Under the pieces are notes generated by a model that did not search any database, had not been told where the DNA came from, and saw only the letters and a program-made list of their open reading frames with translations. Positions 1 to 8,491 of a DNA stretch of 53,447 nucleotides are shown here, in pieces. Every line of letters begins with the position of its first letter. The first letter of the stretch is position 1. The DNA comes from DASPJR01 sp035628505 (lineage in GTDB: Bacteria; Planctomycetota; SZUA-567; H5-PLA8). The DNA is taken from positions 1 to 53,447 of the forward strand of contig DASPJR010000165.1 of assembly GCA_035628505.1 (NCBI GenBank), written 5' to 3'. The position numbers were made by a program, and so were the translations under genes.

Positions 1-38
1 AGTAGCGGACGCGGCAGCGGGATAACAAATTCGCGCGA

Positions 39-54
39 GCTTCCCTAGGGAAGC
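39..54. repeat. Perfect 16-bp palindrome
   Basis: GCTTCCCTAGGGAAGC reads the same on both strands with no loop. It lies in non-coding sequence at the left edge. It may be a protein-binding site or the tip of a repeat that continues outside the window; nothing nearby decides this. Confidence 0.5.
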
Positions 55-374
55 AGAGTAGGAAGGAACAGAACTAAACAGAAAACGGCTCTGGCCGAGA
101 GACTGCTACAAACAAATGTGCGAAAGAATCCTTGCGCTACCTATTTAGATCCGGTATTTCGCCATATTGCCATTGCTGAACGAAGGGTGACGATGCGGGG
201 GCTATACGTCGGCCAAATACGAGCACTGAGCATTTGTGAGAAATGGTATTTACGCCATCGTTTAACGCGAAAGCTACCCGACAAACATTGAATTCGACTG
301 GTGGCGCTGTCATAAGGATGGTGCCAGTGGCGCGTCAACAGGCGCGAGTACGCGTGCGACATAGTTTCCCTTCT

Positions 375-470
375 GCCGCCCCGTTCCGGGGCTTGTTTCT
401 TCATATTGCTGCACACCCAGGTCTGGCGACCTGGGCTACTATGCTACCGTCCGCTTCGCGGGTTCAACGG
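375..470. repeat. REP-like triple hairpin (diverged)
   Basis: Three hairpins follow each other: GCCCCG-TTC-CGGGGC at 378-392, CCCAGGTC-TGGC-GACCTGGG at 416-435 (perfect 8-bp stem) and CCGC-TTC-GCGG at 451-461. The order and the stem cores (GCCCC/GGGGC, then CCCAGG/CCTGGG) match the first half of the repeat units at 10468 and 11073, so I read it as a distant member of that family. No transposase lies next to it. Confidence 0.55.
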
Positions 471-796
471 CAAGAAATCGAGGAACACGTAGATTCAACA
501 ATCGGCTGTTGGCTTCGTTTGGGAGGAGTTGCACCAGGTTGATGCACGCCGCTTGGATAGCTGCACACAATCTGTAGTATGCAACCTCACGTGCAGAGAC
601 ATACGAGTGTCCGAGTTTTCGGATTTGATGAAAAATAGTGCAACTGGAAGTGAAGCAGCCTCATCAGGTTGCACGGCTGCTGAAGATTTCGGCAGGAAAG
701 TCGCGACAAATCGACTTCGCTAATCGTTTCTTTATATTGAGGGGGAGCGCATTCGAGGCACTGCTCGCAGCCGCAGAAACAGCGCCCTCAACAAAA

Positions 797-852
797 AAAC
801 ACAGAGAAGTTTCCTCCTCTGTGTTCTCTGTGATCTCTGTGGTGAAAAAAGC
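797..852 (-). terminator. CACAGAG repeat copy 1, terminator-like
   Basis: Read on the minus strand, directly after the stop codon of the sugar-binding protein, this holds repeated CACAGAG units. The last forms a perfect 8-bp stem ACACAGAG/CTCTGTGT with a 10-nt loop, followed by a run of T. That is the shape of a Rho-independent terminator for the minus-strand operon. It belongs to the same family as the inverted repeats at 2727 and 29560. Confidence 0.6.
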
Positions 853-854
853 CG

Positions 855-1913
855 TTACTTCGCCGTCAGCTTCTTGAGTTCATCCCAGAAAGCGCCGACG
901 TTCTGCTTCGTGATTTTGCGCGCCGGGATATCGACGAGAATGCCTTCCTTCGGCAGCACCGAATTATCGCCGCGCGCGAGCGCCGCAAGAATGCGCACCG
1001 ATTCGTAGCCGTACTGGTACGGGTTCTGAACGACTGTGCCGTGAATGTGGCCGTCGGTGATGCCCTGCAAGGTTTCGTCGTCCTCGTCAAAGGCGACGAT
1101 CTTGATCTTGCCGAGCTTGCCCGCTTCCTTCACGGCGGCCAGACACTTTGGTGCGTTGTACGCGAAGAGGCCGACCATGCAGGCCAGGTCCGGGTACTTG
1201 GCGATGGCATCTTCGGCGAGCGACTTGGCTTTGCCGAAGTCGAACTGGTCCGTGCGCGTATCCAGGATCACGAACTTGCCGCCCTTGATTTCAGCTCCCG
1301 GCGCGTCGAAGCGGCTGGAATCGTTCGAGCGGTCGAGCAGCTCATCGATGAGTCCCTGGCGGCGCTGCTTGGCATTGAGCTGCTCAATGCGGCCGACGAA
1401 GATCATCAGCTTTCCGCCTTCGGGCAGCGCTTCTTTCACGAGCTGCCCGCACATGCGGCCGGCGGCGTAGTTGTCCATGCCGACGTAGCACAGGCGCTTG
1501 GAGTTCGGCGCGTCGGAATCGTGCGTGATCAGCTTGGTGTTCGCAGCGGCTTCGTTCAGCAGATCGGCCTGGTTGACCGGATCGATTGGGCTGATAGCGA
1601 TGCCGTCAACGCCGCGTGTGAGCAGGCTCTGGACGATGCGCTTCTGATCGCCGACGCCTTCGGCGGGCATTTCGACGCTGACTTCGGCATTGAACTTCTT
1701 CGCCGCGTCTTTGGCGCCCTTGTCGGCAATGACCCAGAAGTTGGCGATGCCGTTCGTGACGAACGCGACCTTCGGCGTCTTGCCGGAATTCGCTGCAGGC
1801 TGGCCCGGCTGAGTGGTGCTGGTGTTCGATCCTCCACCTCCGCCGCCGCAGCCTGAAAGAACAAGGAGTGTGAAAGCAAAAAGAAGTGGCGCAACTGCGC
1901 GCTGCATAGTCAT
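855..1913 (-). CDS. Sugar ABC transporter substrate-binding lipoprotein
   Basis: The 352-residue protein is a periplasmic binding protein of the ribose/galactose/xylose type (Peripla_BP_4 family). It begins with a short lipoprotein signal ending in a lipobox (LSGC), followed by a Gly-rich linker, so it should be lipid-anchored outside the inner membrane. Two Rossmann-like lobes follow, with typical blocks such as VAFVTNG, GIAISPID and VAFDEDDE. The ATG at 1913 was chosen because GGAG lies 6 bases upstream; a TTG 12 bases earlier overlaps that site. No permease or ATPase gene is in the window, so the rest of the transporter must lie elsewhere, or the protein serves as a sensor. It is the last gene of a five-gene minus-strand run of sugar-related enzymes and ends at a terminator-like repeat. 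The ligand cannot be told from sequence. Confidence 0.88.
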   Translation of the reverse strand: MTMQRAVAPLLFAFTLLVLSGCGGGGGGSNTSTTQPGQPAANSGKTPKVAFVTNGIANFWVIADKGAKDAAKKFNAEVSVEMPAEGVGDQKRIVQSLLTRGVDGIAISPIDPVNQADLLNEAAANTKLITHDSDAPNSKRLCYVGMDNYAAGRMCGQLVKEALPEGGKLMIFVGRIEQLNAKQRRQGLIDELLDRSNDSSRFDAPGAEIKGGKFVILDTRTDQFDFGKAKSLAEDAIAKYPDLACMVGLFAYNAPKCLAAVKEAGKLGKIKIVAFDEDDETLQGITDGHIHGTVVQNPYQYGYESVRILAALARGDNSVLPKEGILVDIPARKITKQNVGAFWDELKKLTAK

Positions 1914-1947
1914 AACGTTCTCCAAAAAAAGGTGTTACCGATGCGCG

Positions 1948-2703
1948 TTAGCTTACCGTCATTCCACCGTTCACCGCAAGGCTCTGTCCGGTTACAAAGC
2001 CGGCTTCTTCGCTCGCCAGGTAAACGGCGGCGGCGCCGACGTCCGCCGGCTTGCCCCAGTGGCCGACGGGAATCAGCTTGAGGTACGCGTCCTTCTGCTC
2101 CTGCGGATCGTTCTCGTGGCGCTCAACGGGAATCCAGCCGGGCGCAATGAGGTTGACGGTGATGCCGAACGGCGCGAGCTCATTGGCCATGCTGCGCGTC
2201 CAGCCGGCCTGCGCACCCTTGGCCGCGACGTAGGCGCTGAAATTGCCGACGCCGCGAATGAACACTTCTGATCCGATGTTGATGATGCGGCCCCACTTCT
2301 GCTTTTTCATGTGCGGCAAGCAGGCGCGCGTGAGCAGGTAGGGGCTCTTGACGAAGAAGTCGAGCATCGACTGGTAAAAAGCCCAGTCGTATTCCTCAAT
2401 CGGCTTCTGCGGCTGCTCAGGTGTGGCGTTCGGGATGAGGATGTCGACCGGTCCGAGCTCGCGCGAAATCTGCGCGTACATGGCATTGACCTGTTCGACG
2501 TCGATGGCGTTGCCGCGCACGAGGATCCCAGAGCAGCCCGCACGCTTGAATTCGGCGAACGATGCTTCGGCGCGTGCCTGGTTGTTGTTGTAATTGATGG
2601 CGACTTTCGCGCCGGCCTTGCCCAGTTCGAGAGCCATCGCCTTGCCCAGTCCGGTAGTGCTGCCGGTGACCCAGGCGACGCGGCCTTTGAGAGAAAAAGC
2701 CAT
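1948..2703 (-). CDS. SDR family oxidoreductase
   Basis: This 251-residue protein is a classical short-chain dehydrogenase of the FabG/glucose-dehydrogenase type. The N-terminus has the dinucleotide-binding motif TGSTTGLG. The active-site Ser lies in NIGSEVF and the Tyr/Lys pair in YVAAKG, followed by NLIAPGW. The usual NNAG block is altered to PNATPEQ, which is unusual. The ATG at 2703 is preceded by GGAG at 8 bases; a TTG two codons earlier is rejected. It lies 34 bp upstream of the binding-protein gene, probably co-transcribed, and a CACAGAG inverted repeat separates it from the dehydrogenase gene at 2822. The likely role is NAD(P)-dependent oxidation or reduction of a sugar or sugar acid; the substrate is unknown. 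Confidence 0.85.
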   Translation of the reverse strand: MAFSLKGRVAWVTGSTTGLGKAMALELGKAGAKVAINYNNNQARAEASFAEFKRAGCSGILVRGNAIDVEQVNAMYAQISRELGPVDILIPNATPEQPQKPIEEYDWAFYQSMLDFFVKSPYLLTRACLPHMKKQKWGRIINIGSEVFIRGVGNFSAYVAAKGAQAGWTRSMANELAPFGITVNLIAPGWIPVERHENDPQEQKDAYLKLIPVGHWGKPADVGAAAVYLASEEAGFVTGQSLAVNGGMTVS

Positions 2704-2726
2704 ATGCAAATCTCCGACTGAAAATT

Positions 2727-2812
2727 CACCACAGAGGACACAGAGAGCACAGAGAACGGATTAAAGAAGATAGCAAAAAACTCCCTCTGTGTCCTCTGTG
2801 TTCTCTGTGGTG
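2727..2812. repeat. CACAGAG inverted repeat copy 2
   Basis: The left arm (2727-2755, beginning CACCACAGAG) and the right arm (2784-2812, ending CTCTGTGGTG) are near-perfect reverse complements of about 29 bp, each built of three CACAGAG units 2-3 bp apart. The arms are separated by 28 bp of AT-richer sequence. The element fills the gap between two minus-strand genes and could fold into a long RNA hairpin. Confidence 0.8.
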
Positions 2813-2821
2813 AGAAGGCCG

Positions 2822-5389
2822 TTACTTCTCGAACATCTTGTGCGACTTGTCCCCGCGCGAGAGCAGGTAGCCCATCAGGTCCAGGATCTCGTCTTCCTTG
2901 AGGCGGTTGAGCAGGCCTTCGGGCATCGGCGACATCTTGGAGGGCTTGATCGACTTCACGGTCTTCACGTCGATCTTCGCCTGATCGTTCGGGTCGAGCA
3001 TGTTGGTGCTCACGTTGATGCCGTCGCCGCTGAGATTGACGATGCGCCCGGTGATGAACGTGCCGTCTGTCTTGGTGATCAGCACCTGCGCGTACTGGTC
3101 GCTGACTTCCTTGCTCGGATTGATGATCGACTCCAGCAGGTCACGCGCGCTGAAGCGTCCGGCGACTCCCGTGAGATCGGGCCCGACTGCGCCGCCGTCA
3201 TTGTCGAAGCGATGGCACGCGAAGCAGCCGACCGCGCCGAACAGCTGCTTACCGCGCTCATAGTTGCGGCCTTTCGCGAGACCCTTCTCAAGAAGGGGAG
3301 CGACGTCTTCCATCGCGTACTCCTTTACCGTGCCGCGGCCGGCGAGCAGCGCGGCGAACGCTTCGAGCGGCGACTTGCGCTCGGCCTTCGCTTCAATGAT
3401 CGCTTTGAGCTCGGTACGCGCGTCTTCGGGCAGATTGGCGACCGCTTCGATCTTGATGTTCTCCACGAATTTTTCGAAGCTGTTTCCGCCGCGGAAGCTC
3501 GCCGCTTTGATGAACCAGTTGAAGTACTCCTTGCGCTGCTCCATCGTCCAGCCGGTCTTCAGCATGCGCAGCGATTTGACTAGGTCGAGCTGCTCTTCCT
3601 GCGTCGGCGCCTTGGCCAGCAGCGCCATGCCCTTGCTCGCGGCGCTCGGGGCCTGAAGATAAACCATGAGCTCGGTGAGCATCGAGTTGAGCTCGCGCGT
3701 GCCGGCCGGATAGTGCGGGTCCAGCTTCGCAATGACTTTCTGCGCGTCGGCGGAACTGGGCTGGCCCAGGCGCGTAAAGGTGAGGTCATACACGCGGACC
3801 ATTTCGAGCCGCTGCGCTTCGCTGAGTTTCTCCCACTCGATGCGGTCGAGCGCCGCGATGACCTTGCCCTGTAGCGACGGATCAACCGGCGGGTCGGTGG
3901 GCTTGCGGTGGAACTGGTCTTTGGCGCTCGCGCGAACCAGTGCGGTCAGCGCGGTGAGCGACGCCTGCGGGTTCTTCTCTTCGAGCGCCTTCGCCTGCCA
4001 CTCGGTGACGGGCTGGTGTTCGAGCGCCACACGCGCGGCCCATCGGATAAAACGGTCTTTGTCTTTCAGCGAGGACCAGGCCGCCTTTACCGCCTTGGGA
4101 TCAGGCTTGTGGAACGCTTCGAGCTGGCGGCGTTTTTCACGCTCACCTTTGCCTTTGTCCTCGATTTTTGCCGGCGCCGTGGATTCATTGCCGACGTATG
4201 TCACGCGGTAAAGCCCCGACTGCGTTTTGCGGCCTCCGATCGCGAAGTACATGGCACCGTCGGCGGGATTGATAACAAGATCGGTCAAAGGAAGCGGCGA
4301 GGCGGCAACGAACTCTTCTTTCTCCGCCGTGTATGCGGAGCCTTCGGGTTTGAGGTGAACGGCGTACATTTTGCCGTAGCTCCAGTCGCAGATGAAGAGC
4401 GCTTCCTGGTACTTCGCGGGGAACTTGGCGCCATAGCCAAAGACGATTCCTGTCGGCGAGCCCGGCCCGATGTTAATCACAGCCGGCAGCGTATCGGCAT
4501 AATAAGGAGGCCACTTGCCCGTGCCGTTGCGCCATCCGAACTCAGCACCGCTGGTTGTCAGGCACACGCGGGTGGGGCGGTACCAGGGCGTGTTCATGTC
4601 CCATTCCATGTCGGCGTCGTAGCTGAACAGATCGCCCTGGTGATTGAACGCAGCGTCGTACTGGTTGCGGAAGCCGGTCGCAACGAGCTCCCAGGTTTTG
4701 CCGTCCGGATCAATTTTGTAGATGCAGCCGCCCGGTCCGAGCACATCCTTCATGAAGCCGCGGCCGTCCGGCATGCGCGGCAGCAGATGATCTTCGCTCC
4801 ACAGCGGCGGAACGCGCGTGGAACTGTACTGCGTGAGCTTGGTCGAGTTTCCCGCGACGATGTAAAGCGATTTGCCATCCGGCGAGAGCAACACCGCGTG
4901 CGGACCGTGTTCACCGGCGCCATCCAGCGTGCGGAGTGTCTCGAGAGAGTCGAGCACGTCGTCGTTGTTGGTGTCGCGAACGCGGTAAACGCCGCTGGCG
5001 TACTTGGCGCCCTTGTTGACGACTACGTAGAGGCTGTCAAAAGCCCAGAGCAACCCCTGCGCTTCGCCGATGGCCAGATCGATCTTTTCGACCTTTGTTT
5101 CAGACGCGGGTCCGCCGATTTTCGGCGGCGTCACACGATAAAGCGAACCGTACTGGTCCGAAACGATGAGCCTGTTTTTCGGATCAAGACACATGCAGAC
5201 CCAGGAGCCTTCCTTGTCCTTCGGAACGTCATAGAGCAGCTCAACTTTGAAGCCCTTGAGCGTGCGAATGGCGTCGACCGGCGTGGCAGTCGGCTTGATG
5301 AGCGCCGGCGCCTCCGGCTCACCGGCGTGGAGAACAAACGAACACAAGCTGAGGATGAGAGCGGTAAGCAGGCTGCGGCGTGATGTCAC
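2822..5389 (-). CDS. PVC-type membrane-bound dehydrogenase with HEAT-like region and cytochrome c domain
   Basis: The 855-residue protein starts with a Sec signal (TSRRSLLTALILSLCSF...). Residues of about 50-430 form a glucose/sorbosone-dehydrogenase-like propeller with blocks such as GPHAVLLSPDG and FRNQYDAAFN. An alpha-helical HEAT-like middle follows. The C-terminal 150 residues are the Pirellula/Verrucomicrobium-type heme-binding domain with GCFACH (CxxCH) and GPDLTGVAGRF. The family is known from Planctomycetes, Verrucomicrobia and Acidobacteria as large exported proteins predicted to pass electrons from sugars to the respiratory chain. The GTG at 5389 was chosen because GAGGAA lies 6 bases upstream and the signal peptide starts there; an upstream frame adds 29 Cys-rich residues with no site. 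It sits in a run of sugar oxidoreductase genes. Confidence 0.88.
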   Translation of the reverse strand: MTSRRSLLTALILSLCSFVLHAGEPEAPALIKPTATPVDAIRTLKGFKVELLYDVPKDKEGSWVCMCLDPKNRLIVSDQYGSLYRVTPPKIGGPASETKVEKIDLAIGEAQGLLWAFDSLYVVVNKGAKYASGVYRVRDTNNDDVLDSLETLRTLDGAGEHGPHAVLLSPDGKSLYIVAGNSTKLTQYSSTRVPPLWSEDHLLPRMPDGRGFMKDVLGPGGCIYKIDPDGKTWELVATGFRNQYDAAFNHQGDLFSYDADMEWDMNTPWYRPTRVCLTTSGAEFGWRNGTGKWPPYYADTLPAVINIGPGSPTGIVFGYGAKFPAKYQEALFICDWSYGKMYAVHLKPEGSAYTAEKEEFVAASPLPLTDLVINPADGAMYFAIGGRKTQSGLYRVTYVGNESTAPAKIEDKGKGEREKRRQLEAFHKPDPKAVKAAWSSLKDKDRFIRWAARVALEHQPVTEWQAKALEEKNPQASLTALTALVRASAKDQFHRKPTDPPVDPSLQGKVIAALDRIEWEKLSEAQRLEMVRVYDLTFTRLGQPSSADAQKVIAKLDPHYPAGTRELNSMLTELMVYLQAPSAASKGMALLAKAPTQEEQLDLVKSLRMLKTGWTMEQRKEYFNWFIKAASFRGGNSFEKFVENIKIEAVANLPEDARTELKAIIEAKAERKSPLEAFAALLAGRGTVKEYAMEDVAPLLEKGLAKGRNYERGKQLFGAVGCFACHRFDNDGGAVGPDLTGVAGRFSARDLLESIINPSKEVSDQYAQVLITKTDGTFITGRIVNLSGDGINVSTNMLDPNDQAKIDVKTVKSIKPSKMSPMPEGLLNRLKEDEILDLMGYLLSRGDKSHKMFEK

Positions 5390-5530
5390 GATCGATTCCT
5401 CCCGTGCGTTGCCCTGTTGTGACGTGCAGCAGGAGTACAACACAGATGAGCTTGCAGTGCAATCACAATTTGTCACAAAAGATCACACGCTGGAATTGTG
5501 CGGACGCAGCCGAATCCTTGATAAAAATAT

Positions 5531-6292
5531 TCAGCGCGCCATCCAGCCGCCATCCATCACGACGGTCGTTCCGTTCATGTAATTGCTTGCTTCGGAGGCC
5601 AGATAAACCGTGAGGCCCTTAAGTTCATCCGGATCTCCGTAGCGGCCGGCGGGAATGCGCGAAAGCAGCTCAGCCGATTTTTCAGCATCACTGCGCAGGT
5701 CTTTGTTGATATCCGTGGCCATGTAGCCCGGCGCGATCGCGTTGACGTTGATGCCGTACTTCGCCAGTTCATTGCAGAGCGATTTTGTAAATTGGGAGAC
5801 GCCGCCCTTTGATGCGGCGTAAGCGGGAATCCGCGTGGCGCCCCAGAAGAACGTGATTGAGGAGACGTTGATGATTTTTCCTTTGCGGCGCTTGACCATG
5901 TCGCGCGCGGCTGCCTGGGCCATGAAAAAGCAGCTCTTGAGATTGAGATCGACAACATCGTCCCAGTCTTTTTCAGTGAACTCGAGCACCGGCGCGCGCC
6001 GCACGATGCCCGCGTTGTTCACGAGAATGTCAACTTTGCCGAATGCTTCGAGCGTCTTTTGCATGACATGAGGGATCGCATCCAGTTTAGACAGATCGGC
6101 ACGAACGCTGATCGCCTTGCGGCCAAGCGCCTCTGCTTTTTTCCGGGTGTCATCGATTCCATCGGAGCGCCCGACAAGCACAAGATCGGCTCCTGCTTCC
6201 GCGAGGCCCAGCGCCATAGATTGGCCGAGTCCTCGCCCGGCGCCGGTGACAATGGCGGTCTTGCCATGCAGCTTGAACAGATCCAGGACCAT
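5531..6292 (-). CDS. SDR oxidoreductase, KduD-like (2-deoxy-D-gluconate 3-dehydrogenase type)
   Basis: A 253-residue classical SDR with every family motif intact: TGAGRGLG for the cofactor, NNAGIVRR, INVSS with the catalytic Ser, YAASKGG with Tyr and Lys, and INVNAIAPGY. Closest in feel to KduD/gluconate 5-dehydrogenase proteins, which reduce keto-sugar acids with NAD(H). The ATG at 6292 has AGGG 6-7 bases upstream. Its start lies 20 bp behind the stop of the zinc alcohol dehydrogenase gene, so the two are almost certainly co-transcribed and may act in sequence on the same sugar or sugar acid. The next gene downstream is 141 bp away. Exact substrate is inference only. Confidence 0.85.
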   Translation of the reverse strand: MVLDLFKLHGKTAIVTGAGRGLGQSMALGLAEAGADLVLVGRSDGIDDTRKKAEALGRKAISVRADLSKLDAIPHVMQKTLEAFGKVDILVNNAGIVRRAPVLEFTEKDWDDVVDLNLKSCFFMAQAAARDMVKRRKGKIINVSSITFFWGATRIPAYAASKGGVSQFTKSLCNELAKYGINVNAIAPGYMATDINKDLRSDAEKSAELLSRIPAGRYGDPDELKGLTVYLASEASNYMNGTTVVMDGGWMAR

Positions 6293-6312
6293 ATCGCCCT
6301 TTCTACGCCACG

Positions 6313-7332
6313 TCAGAGCTTGAAGATCAGCTTCATCGTCGCTTCGGGGTTGTGCGCCATTTTCATGAAACTGGCCTGGCCGTCTTCGAGCGGGCGCGTT
6401 TCAGACCACGGCGAAAGATTCAGGCTGCGCGACTCCAGCAGATTCAGGGCAGTGACGAAATCGCGCGGCGTGTAGCAGAACGTGGTTAACAGGCTTTTCT
6501 CGTCGCGGATCATTTCGATGAATGGCAGCGTGGATTCATTTTCGGCCATGCCGATCAGGAGAATTCTGCCTCCGCGGCTGCAGGCTTTGACGGCTGCTTT
6601 GCGCACAGGATCATTGCCTACGGCATCGATGACGAACTCCGCGCCCTGGCCGCCGCTCCATTGCCGGACCGCTGCAGCGGCATCCTCGGTGGCACTATTT
6701 ATCACGCGATCGGCCTTGAGCTGCCGGGAAACCTCCAGGCGCTTGACGTTACGGTCGATGACGCAGACGCGCGGAATGCCGCGCAGCTTGGCAAGGGCCA
6801 GAGCCAGCGATCCAATCGGCCCGGCACCGAAAATCGCGAGAGATTCAGGAATCTCGCTCATTGCTGTTCTGAAAAAGTGGACCACATTCGCAAGCGGCTC
6901 GGTGAAGACCGCTTCGGTTTCGCTGAGCTGGTCAGAGACGGCGTAAAGCTGAGCGGCGGGAACGGCGACGAATTCCGCATACGTTCCGTGAATCCGGTCG
7001 AGCCCCAGCAGCTTCCAGTTGGCGCACAGATTCTGCCGGCCGGCCAGGCAAGCGGCGCAGCTCATGCAGCTCATAAGAGGATTCACGACCACGCGCTGGC
7101 CCGGCGACCACTGCGTCACGCTTGAATGCTTCTCAGCAATGGTTGCGATTGCTTCGTGCCCAAGGATCAATCCCGGTTTGCGGCGTTCGCTGTGCCCGAG
7201 AAAACCGTGCACGTCCGATCCGCAGATTCCGGTTGCCGCAATTTTCAGCAGCACCTCGCCCGGGCCCGCGCGCGGCAGCGGCACATCCTGGATTTCGACA
7301 CGTTCGGGAGCAACATAGACAAGCGCTTTCAC
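6313..7332 (-). CDS. Zinc-dependent alcohol/polyol dehydrogenase (MDR family)
   Basis: A 339-residue medium-chain dehydrogenase. GICGSDVHGF supplies the catalytic-zinc Cys, GHEA the zinc-site His-Glu, and CMSCAACLAGRQNLC the four Cys of the structural zinc site. The Rossmann motif GAGPIGSLALALA lies near residue 170. Relatives include galactitol-1-phosphate, sorbitol and threonine dehydrogenases. The GTG at 7332 was chosen because CAGGAG lies about 7 bases upstream and the protein then begins KALVYVAPE as in the family. The frame stays open for another 570 bases upstream, but that part runs antisense to the neighbour at 7475 and is not coding. First gene of the minus-strand sugar-oxidation run; its promoter must lie in the 142-bp divergent gap. 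Confidence 0.88.
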   Translation of the reverse strand: MKALVYVAPERVEIQDVPLPRAGPGEVLLKIAATGICGSDVHGFLGHSERRKPGLILGHEAIATIAEKHSSVTQWSPGQRVVVNPLMSCMSCAACLAGRQNLCANWKLLGLDRIHGTYAEFVAVPAAQLYAVSDQLSETEAVFTEPLANVVHFFRTAMSEIPESLAIFGAGPIGSLALALAKLRGIPRVCVIDRNVKRLEVSRQLKADRVINSATEDAAAAVRQWSGGQGAEFVIDAVGNDPVRKAAVKACSRGGRILLIGMAENESTLPFIEMIRDEKSLLTTFCYTPRDFVTALNLLESRSLNLSPWSETRPLEDGQASFMKMAHNPEATMKLIFKL

Positions 7333-7474
7333 GCGGAATCTCCTGATAGGCGGCGGGGAAGAGGATGGCAGTTCTGCCGCAGAGCCACAAGTAAAAAATG
7401 CTGGACTGACAAGCGCTGGCCGGAGCGGAGCAAATGCGTACACTGAAGGCGAACGCAAGCAAGTGAGGAGTCCG

Positions 7475-8491
7475 ATGCCCGAGTCCATTGATCCCATTTC
7501 AGCCAGTCCCGAAGCGCCGCGCTCCGGCGCGCTGCCAGAGCAGCCGGTCGAAGTGAAGCCTGACGAGCCTGCGCGCAAGATTGCCATCGTTGGCGAAATA
7601 CCGTTTTCCGGACGCGCGCTGGCGCATGCGCTGCTGAAAGAAGGCTTCGCCGTCCGCGTGCTCTGTCCGGATGAACCGGCCGAGGTCGCGGCATTGAGCG
7701 CCAAGCCGGCTGGACAATCAGGAAGCATCGAGACAGTGCGTGGCGCGCTGGATTCGGCCAAGGCGATCGAAGGGGCTCTCGAGGGCGCGTACGGCGTCTG
7801 TTTTCTCTCGCCGATCACGATGAAAGGGCGCATGTACCGCTCGGCGCAGCACGTGGAGGACGTCCGGCGCTTGGCCACCGCGGCACAGAACGGTGCCATC
7901 CGCAAGCTCGTGTATCACTCGGCGCTGGGCGCGCATCCGGAATCGCAATCCCTGGCTCTGCGGCAGGCGGCCGAGGCCGAAGAAATCATCCACGGCGCCA
8001 AGTGCGAAGATTTCCGCGTGCGGACGGGACCCTTGATGGGGCGGGGGGACGGATTTTTATCCGAGATTCTGAATACCGTGCGTTCGCCCAACCCTATTCT
8101 GCGCGTGTGGGGCTACGGCAGCACGACAGTGCAGCCCATTCATGTCGATGATATGGCCCAGTGCCTGACACGAATTTTTTCGAACCAGCCTGAGGAATTG
8201 CAGCCGGGCTACTACTGCCTGGGCGGGCCGGAAATCACGACGCTTCTGGACCTGATGGACAACGCTGCGGCACGACTGAGCCGCGCGAAGCTGAAGATTC
8301 ACATACCGTTGTTTGTTTTGAAAATGATGAGTTCGATGAACCAGAACAGCACGTTCCGCGAGCAGGTCAATCTGCTGTTTGACGGGTTTTATACGGAGCA
8401 GAACGACGCGTTGAAACTGCTGAGTCCGGGGAGGCAGTTGGTCACGCCCAGGCAGGCGCAGGAGGAGATCCTGGCAGGCGCAAAGGCTTGA
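7475..8491 (+). CDS. NmrA/NAD(P)-binding atypical SDR protein
   Basis: A 338-residue protein with an N-terminal Rossmann fold after about 35 Pro/Glu-rich residues (PEQPVEVKPDEP). The nucleotide loop reads VGEIPFSGRAL, lacking the usual GxxGxxG spacing of the family, though KLVYHSALG and the HVDDMA block fit the NmrA/NDUFA9-like atypical SDRs. These often bind NAD(P) as sensors or chaperones rather than as enzymes. The ATG at 7475 has GAGGAG upstream; a GTG four codons earlier overlaps that site. It diverges from the sugar-dehydrogenase genes and its stop codon abuts, with no base between, the stop codon of the zinc-ribbon gene on the other strand. Function is unknown. Confidence 0.75.
   Translation: MPESIDPISASPEAPRSGALPEQPVEVKPDEPARKIAIVGEIPFSGRALAHALLKEGFAVRVLCPDEPAEVAALSAKPAGQSGSIETVRGALDSAKAIEGALEGAYGVCFLSPITMKGRMYRSAQHVEDVRRLATAAQNGAIRKLVYHSALGAHPESQSLALRQAAEAEEIIHGAKCEDFRVRTGPLMGRGDGFLSEILNTVRSPNPILRVWGYGSTTVQPIHVDDMAQCLTRIFSNQPEELQPGYYCLGGPEITTLLDLMDNAAARLSRAKLKIHIPLFVLKMMSSMNQNSTFREQVNLLFDGFYTEQNDALKLLSPGRQLVTPRQAQEEILAGAKA

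Larger units (their letters stand above)
1..854. other. Left-edge region without a convincing gene
   Basis: No reading frame here has a good ribosome-binding site and a recognisable product. The open frames that exist run across hairpin repeats at 375-470 and are unlikely to be translated. The first bases could be the tail of a gene entering from the left, since a frame is open from the edge to a stop near 22-24 and another to a stop at 46-48, but nothing in so short a piece is recognisable. Repeat structures inside are listed separately. Confidence 0.5.

Noticed and set aside
141..542. Two overlapping open frames on opposite strands near the left edge
   Set aside because: Both pass through REP-like hairpins, lack ribosome-binding sites and have no recognisable sequence.
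3908..5383. A 491-codon open frame on the plus strand
   Set aside because: It is antisense to the sugar-dehydrogenase/cytochrome gene, which has clear domains and a signal peptide. The frame has no recognisable motif and is a product of high-GC codon use.
7333..7905. N-terminal extension of the zinc alcohol dehydrogenase
   Set aside because: The extension lies antisense to the NmrA-like gene, and the GTG at 7332 has a good ribosome-binding site and a family-typical N-terminus.
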